Shown: in pieces, positions 59,987-64,000 of the stretch
Layout: every line of letters begins with the position of its first letter
Numbering within the stretch: position 1 is the first letter of the stretch
DNA from: Compostibacillus humi
GTDB taxonomy: Bacteria; Bacillota; Bacilli; Bacillales; Amphibacillaceae
NCBI RefSeq assembly: GCF_014637175.1
Contig: NZ_BMEV01000001.1
Coordinates: 1-64,000, forward strand
DNA length: 64,000 nt
Reading direction: 5' to 3'
Notes under the pieces: model-generated
Seen by the model: the letters and a program-made list of their open reading frames with translations, nothing else
What the model was told of the DNA's origin: nothing
The model's database searches: none
Made by a program: the position numbers and the translations under genes

Positions 59987-60019
59987 AAATACAGCTCTCA
60001 AAAAAACGGAGCTGTATTT
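59987..60019. terminator. hairpin in the gap between XRE and telA genes
   Basis: AAATACAGCTC pairs perfectly with GAGCTGTATTT around an A-rich loop. No gene ends next to it, so it may be a leftover terminator or part of a small RNA. Confidence 0.55.
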
Positions 60020-60076
60020 AGTTTATCTTATCTTTATCACTTTAGCGCTTTCCTCAAACGCCTGCTGAATAAAACA

Positions 60077-60100
60077 GGCTGCAGCTTAAATGCTGCAGCC
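60077..60100 (-). terminator. terminator of the xpaC-telA operon
   Basis: GGCTGCAGC (60077-60085) and GCTGCAGCC (60092-60100), 6-nt loop, followed on the complement by TGTTTTATT. Confidence 0.85.
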
Positions 60101-60118
60101 TTGTCGCCGCTGTCTTTC

Positions 60119-61258
60119 CTATTTCCACTCGAGTAGTTTGTTCTTCAGCTCATTTTCCATTTCGATCAGTTCCCGCTCTGCTTCCTGGCGTTTCTGGCGG
60201 CCTTCCGTTTGGATGCGCAGCGTTTCTTCGATGGTAGTGACGAGGTTTTCCTGGGTTTGCTTCAACGTTTCCACGTCAATCAGTCCCCGTTCATTTTCTT
60301 TCGCCGTCTCAATCGTATTCGTCTTCAGCATTTCCGCATTTTTCAGCAGCAGCTCATTCGTCGTCTGGGTCACTTGTTTTTGCGCTTCCACGGCTTTCCG
60401 CTGGCGCATCAGCGTTAAGGCAATGGCAATCTGGTTTTTCCAGAGGGGAATTGCCGTTAAGATAGACGACTGAATTTTTTCCACGAGCGCCTGGTTCGTA
60501 TTTTGAATCAGGCGGATTTGCGGCGCCGTCTGGAGCGTAATTTGCCGGCTCAGCTTCAAGTCATGAACCCGCTTTTCCAGACGCTGGCTAAACTGAATCA
60601 TGTCGTTTACTTCCTGGAAAACCATCTGATTTTGCGTCTGTTCTGCCTTTTGCTTTAACTGGGGAATGATTTCCGTCTCCAGCTCGGCCAGTTTTACTTC
60701 CCCGGCAGCAATATAGACATTTAACGCATCGTAAAAATCTTTATTTTTCACAAACAGTTCCTGAAGCAGACGGTTGTCGTGGACAAGGGCGTCCTTGCTC
60801 CGCTCCAGCTTGACGCTGATCCGGTCGATCTGTGCGCCGGTTTTCTGGTATTTCGTCAAAATTTCGTTGACGGAACGGGACAGTTTCCCAAAGATCCGGG
60901 CAAAAAATCCTTGTTTTTCCGGAGCCAGTTCTTCCGGATTTACTTCCTCCAGTTTTTTCATTAAATCTTTCAGGACGGAGCCGATTTCACCCACGTCTTT
61001 ATTTTCCACTTGTTTCAGCATCGAATGGGAAAAATCGTGGAGCTTCTTTTGCGCTTCCGTTCCGAAAGCAATGATGGACTGCTGGTCATTCGGATCAATT
61101 TGTTTCGCCAGCTGTATGGCTTTTTCCTTATCTTCTTCCGTCAGCTGATCGATGACTTTTTCCGTTTTCGCCGTTTCCTCCGTTTTCGATAAGTCATCGC
61201 TTGAGCCAAAGGGATTGGCAAGCAAATCGTCTTTAAAATTCGTCGGCTGTTGTTCCAT
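60119..61258 (-). CDS. telA: toxic anion (tellurite) resistance protein, TelA family
   Basis: 379 residues, mostly charged helix and coiled coil, as in TelA/YaaN/KlaA. PF05816-type segments: FGTEAQKKLHDFSHSMLKQVENKDVGEIGSVLKDLMKKLEEVNPEEL (~64-115), FFARIFGKLSRSVNEILTKYQKTGAQIDRI (~122), IPLWKNQIAIALTLMRQRKAVEAQKQVTQTTNELLLKNAEML (~265-305). Cytoplasmic; implicated in envelope stress and tellurite resistance. The ATG overlaps the xpaC TAA by one base, the same pairing as B. subtilis xpaC-yaaN. Confidence 0.92.
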   Translation of the reverse strand: MEQQPTNFKDDLLANPFGSSDDLSKTEETAKTEKVIDQLTEEDKEKAIQLAKQIDPNDQQSIIAFGTEAQKKLHDFSHSMLKQVENKDVGEIGSVLKDLMKKLEEVNPEELAPEKQGFFARIFGKLSRSVNEILTKYQKTGAQIDRISVKLERSKDALVHDNRLLQELFVKNKDFYDALNVYIAAGEVKLAELETEIIPQLKQKAEQTQNQMVFQEVNDMIQFSQRLEKRVHDLKLSRQITLQTAPQIRLIQNTNQALVEKIQSSILTAIPLWKNQIAIALTLMRQRKAVEAQKQVTQTTNELLLKNAEMLKTNTIETAKENERGLIDVETLKQTQENLVTTIEETLRIQTEGRQKRQEAERELIEMENELKNKLLEWK

Positions 61259-61911
61259 TACGTCGTCCTCCCGTTATTATTTTTCGTCAATCGCTTATTC
61301 GATTGGATCGATCGTTTCGCCACGTCCAGTTCAAATTGCAATGTGTCAATATCGTCGTCCAGCATGTCGTACAAATCTTTTTTCGTCGTTTCCCCCAATT
61401 TGTAAATCGTAATTCTCGTGTCACGGAGGGATTCGGAAATGTCCTTCGTTTTTACTGGCTGGGAAGAGAGAAAAGCATATTTTTCTGCGATTTCCACGAG
61501 GGAATCTAAATGTTTATAATAAAAGTTTTCCGCTTTATAAAACCGTTTTGGGTCTTTTTTCGTATTGGCGTAAATTTTTTTTACTGTACGCAAGATCTCG
61601 ATATTTAATTTCGCCTGGTCGATGGAGCGAACGCGCCATAACGCCTTTTGCAGGCGGCTGATTTTCTGTCTCGCTTCTTTAAGGCTTTTCTCGATGTATT
61701 TATATTCCCTTCTCGTCAGGCCGTATTGGCGCAGATTTTGATGATGCTGAATTTGTTTTACGCCGATATATGCTGCTCCTCCGCCGATGAGCGCGAACGT
61801 ACTGGACATCAGAAACGTTTGTCCAAGGGCAAAAAAAGCAATCCCCCACGTCGAGGCAGAGGCAGTAAATGCGGTTGCAGATCGGATAAAAAATTGTATA
61901 ATGGACTTCAC
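61258..61911 (-). CDS. xpaC: XpaC family protein
   Basis: About 217 residues. Two TM-like helices near the N-terminus (FFIRSATAFTASASTWGIAFFAL; FLMSSTFALIGGGAAYIGV), then a helical cytoplasmic part with QYGLTRREYKYIEKSLKEARQKISRLQKALWRVRS (~75-110). XpaC was named for 5-bromo-4-chloroindolyl phosphate hydrolysis, but its real function is unclear. GTG 61911 is chosen because AGGGAG lies 9 nt upstream; ATG 61917 is only 3 nt from it. Operon with telA. Confidence 0.88.
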   Translation of the reverse strand: MKSIIQFFIRSATAFTASASTWGIAFFALGQTFLMSSTFALIGGGAAYIGVKQIQHHQNLRQYGLTRREYKYIEKSLKEARQKISRLQKALWRVRSIDQAKLNIEILRTVKKIYANTKKDPKRFYKAENFYYKHLDSLVEIAEKYAFLSSQPVKTKDISESLRDTRITIYKLGETTKKDLYDMLDDDIDTLQFELDVAKRSIQSNKRLTKNNNGRTT

Positions 61912-62153
61912 ACCCATCAACTCCCTGTTTTCCCATGTATACGTGAATCTATCAGTAATACGTGATAGATGAGAATTTCGTTTCATTTATCTCTATTTTA
62001 AGCGATTTTTAGCCGTTAACAACTAAAAAAGTCTATTTTTCTTAATTTTACTGTTTTCTGGGACAGTCTTGCCAAGTATCTGTCGGTTTTTGTACGAATA
62101 CATTGGCGGGAGCTGCCTGTGCCAGGAATATGTAACTTTAGGAGGGGTGATTC

Positions 62154-62948
62154 ATGAAGGAAATCGGCATTGATGCGGGCGGGACGTTAATAAAAATTGC
62201 CTATGAAGAACAGGGCAAATTGCACGTCAAATCCTATCCGCAAAACAAGCTGAAAGAAGTCGTACAATGGATCCAAATCGTTTCTCCCACCGCCACGTTA
62301 AAATTAACCGGCGGGAAAAGGGAAAGCATCGCAAACCTCGTCCAAAACCGGCACGAATTGGTGGATGAATTTCAAGCTATCGTCAACGGAACCAGCTACC
62401 TTCTTGAAGAAGAAAAAATAAAAATCGGCAATGAATACATATTAGTAAGCATCGGCACCGGCACTTCGGTTTTTCATGTCCATACAGACGGGTTTGACCG
62501 GCTGCTCGGGAGCGGCATCGGCGGAGGAACCTTTCTCGGACTAGGCAAACTTCTCTCCGGGAAAACTCGTTTTGAAGAGTTAACTGACCTTGCCAGCCGC
62601 GGGGACCGGGAAAAAAGTGATTTGCTGGTCAAAGATATTTATGCCACAGGTGACGCACCGCTCCTCGGTAATCTGACGGCAGCAAATTTTGGAAAAGCCG
62701 GTTTCCAAAAAGCTCATCCTGAAGACCATATGTCCGCGTTAAATCAGCTCATTGGCGAAGTGATTATTTCGCTTGCCAGCCTGGCCGCCAGAAGCAAACG
62801 AGTAAAACCGATTGTCTTCGTCGGCAGCACCTTGAACGGAAATGCGCCGCTGAAAAGCGTATTAAGCAGTTTTCAGGACTGGATGGACTACACGCCGGTC
62901 TTTTTAGAAAAGGGAGCCTATGCCGGAGCCATTGGCACGATCATGTAA
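62154..62948 (+). CDS. coaW: type II pantothenate kinase
   Basis: 264 residues. ASKHA-fold phosphate loop IGIDAGGTLIKIAYEE (~4-19), catalytic Glu region near HELVDEFQAI (~75), VSIGTGTSVF (~100) and GSGIGGGTFLGLGKLL (~120). Catalyses the ATP-dependent first step of CoA synthesis; the type II enzyme is typical of staphylococci and some bacilli. Strong AGGAGGGGTGATTC site. PanF (56950-58413) nearby would supply pantothenate. Confidence 0.93.
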   Translation: MKEIGIDAGGTLIKIAYEEQGKLHVKSYPQNKLKEVVQWIQIVSPTATLKLTGGKRESIANLVQNRHELVDEFQAIVNGTSYLLEEEKIKIGNEYILVSIGTGTSVFHVHTDGFDRLLGSGIGGGTFLGLGKLLSGKTRFEELTDLASRGDREKSDLLVKDIYATGDAPLLGNLTAANFGKAGFQKAHPEDHMSALNQLIGEVIISLASLAARSKRVKPIVFVGSTLNGNAPLKSVLSSFQDWMDYTPVFLEKGAYAGAIGTIM

Positions 62949-62950
62949 AG

Positions 62951-62978
62951 AGCCGCCGGGTACATTTCGCCGGCGGCT
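62951..62978. terminator. bidirectional terminator between coaW and the ABC ATPase gene
   Basis: AGCCGCCGG (62951-62959) pairs perfectly with CCGGCGGCT (62970-62978). The two genes converge on it; only short T-runs flank it. Confidence 0.75.
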
Positions 62979-62980
62979 TC

Positions 62981-63709
62981 CTACCATAATGCTTGCAGCG
63001 TTTCTTCGGTGAGGACTTCCGCTGTTTTTCCTTTGGCAAAGATGCTTCCGTCTTTCAATAATAGCGTATGGCTAAAGGCATCGGTAATTTCCTCGATATG
63101 GTGGGTGACGTAAATAAGCGTCGGTCCCCCGTCCTTCTTTGCCAGCTTCCCAACGGACGCCAGCAATTTATCCCTGGCGATAAAATCTAAGCCGTTCGTC
63201 GGCTCATCCAAAATAAGAAGTTCCGGCGAACCCATAAGTCCCCGGCCGATGAGCAGCCGCTGCTTTTCCCCTTGGGAACAAGTGGCGTATTTCCTGCCCC
63301 ACAGATAACCGCAATCGAGCTCCTCCATAATTTCTCGTGCCCGGTCATAATCTTTATCCGTCATGTCATCGTAAACGCCAATGGTCGAATATTTTCCGCT
63401 GAGGACAATCTTTTCCGCCAATTCCTGTTCCCGGATGCGCTCCTGCAGCGACGAACTTACCCAGCCAATCGATTTCCGCAGTTCCCGCAAATCGGTTTTG
63501 CCAAATTGACGCCCGAGCACCCGCACCGTACCCGTTGTCGGCCAAATATATCCGTTGATGATATTTAATAACGTCGTCTTTCCCGATCCGTTTAAACCGA
63601 GCAAAGCCCAATGCTCCCCCCGGGAAATTTCCCAATGGATATCGGATAAAATTTGCTTCCCTTCCCTGACCCATGAAACATCTTTTAATTCGATTACTTT
63701 TTCTCCCAT
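62981..63709 (-). CDS. ABC transporter ATP-binding protein (YlmA-like)
   Basis: 242 residues, one ABC domain. Walker A GLNGSGKTTLLN (~38), Q-loop region SSSLQERIREQE, signature CSQGEKQRLLIGR (~143), Walker B LLILDEPTNGLD (~165), H-switch YVTHHIEEI (~200). Resembles YlmA/ModF-type stand-alone ATPases; no permease is in view, so the partner lies outside or it works alone. Start near AAGAATGGGAGAAAA with weak site, ATG 63709. Confidence 0.88.
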   Translation of the reverse strand: MGEKVIELKDVSWVREGKQILSDIHWEISRGEHWALLGLNGSGKTTLLNIINGYIWPTTGTVRVLGRQFGKTDLRELRKSIGWVSSSLQERIREQELAEKIVLSGKYSTIGVYDDMTDKDYDRAREIMEELDCGYLWGRKYATCSQGEKQRLLIGRGLMGSPELLILDEPTNGLDFIARDKLLASVGKLAKKDGGPTLIYVTHHIEEITDAFSHTLLLKDGSIFAKGKTAEVLTEETLQALW

Positions 63710-64000
63710 TCTTACCGCTTCCTTTGCATAAAATATTCTTCACTCCAGCACCGCCAATTGCGGCAAAATTTTCTTATCTACCTATTCGCCAAGAACAGAC
63801 AAAATCCTCTTTTCTTAAGCTTTATGCCGGGAAACGGCTTTGTGAGCCACGTTTTTCTTAATCCTTTCCTCCATATGCCATCCCCGCCTAGAAGCTCTGC
63901 CCGCATCCTGCAGCCATGTTTCCGCTGATCCCTAATTCCCATGGAAATACCCAAACTTTTTCCTCGAATCATACATATTTTATTACTGGAGACAGAAAAA
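63710..64000. other. right-edge stretch without a supported gene
   Basis: Short open frames on both strands, none with a good ribosome site or recognisable product. It may be upstream sequence of a gene beyond the window. Confidence 0.4.

Noticed and set aside
63778-63972. Leftward 64-codon frame at the right edge
   Set aside because: No ribosome site, basic low-information product; no support as a gene.

Overview
The window looks like a chromosomal segment of a member of the Bacillaceae (Firmicutes). The basis is purine-rich Shine-Dalgarno sequences, classic TTGACA-N17-TATAAT promoters, strong U-run terminators, an xpaC-telA pair, a type II pantothenate kinase and cre-like and SigL-type (-24/-12) promoter sequences. 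No rRNA, tRNA or CRISPR was seen. Nearly the whole window is catabolic and transport genes for organic acids and peptides. Base composition changes visibly along it: A+T-rich at 1-11.4 kb and 32.3-43.4 kb, clearly more G+C-rich at 11.4-32.2 kb and 43.5-54.3 kb. This suggests a mosaic of blocks acquired separately.

Layout. (1) 1-0.7 kb: the 5' end of a probable ISLre2-type transposase gene and a degenerate Bacillus-type intergenic hairpin repeat. (2) 0.7-11.3 kb: a sigma-54 activator with a PrpR-like N-terminus, a divergent PepV dipeptidase, and a peptide ABC operon (binding protein, two permeases, an asparaginase-II family enzyme, a fused double ATPase). Two facing -24/-12 promoters lie between pepV and the ABC operon. 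(3) 11.4-20.6 kb: one leftward operon with HMG-CoA lyase, crotonase, acyl-CoA dehydrogenase, MmgE/PrpD, thioesterase, two-subunit class I fumarase, GntR regulator, class III CoA-transferase and CitE-like lyase. (4) 20.8-32.2 kb: transport and sensing for the same block: DASS carrier, TRAP-TAXI system, DctB-like binding protein with a DctS/DctR pair, amidase, and an SSS symporter with an embedded 37-residue accessory protein. The promoters of blocks 3 and 4 share a near-identical 16-bp palindrome, probably the GntR operator.

(5) 32.7-43.3 kb: an IclR-linked beta-oxidation cluster (thiolase, acyl-CoA dehydrogenase, crotonase, 3-hydroxyacyl-CoA dehydrogenase, type I CoA-transferase A/B) with a second TRAP-TAXI system and an Ldh-family dehydrogenase. 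(6) 43.5-47.0 kb: GlcD/GlcF glycolate-oxidase-like genes behind an apparently autoregulated FadR-type regulator. (7) 47.2-54.3 kb: aldehyde dehydrogenase, SDR, a tartrate/D-malate dehydrogenase-like enzyme and a DctPQM TRAP system, with a 101-bp higher-order tandem repeat between two of the genes. (8) 54.7-64 kb: a small secreted protein opposite a two-TM protein, an M20 deacylase, PanF-YhdT, an XRE regulator, TelA-XpaC, CoaW and an ABC ATPase; this part looks more like ordinary chromosome.

How the parts may work together (inference): block 3 contains a CoA-transferase, dehydrogenase, hydratase and HMG-CoA lyase but no biotin carboxylase. This fits uptake of a preformed branched dicarboxylate (3-methylglutarate, 3-methylglutaconate, HMG, or the C5 acids itaconate, mesaconate, citramalate) and its cleavage to acetyl-CoA plus acetoacetate or pyruvate. 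Block 5 could then activate and cleave acetoacetate.
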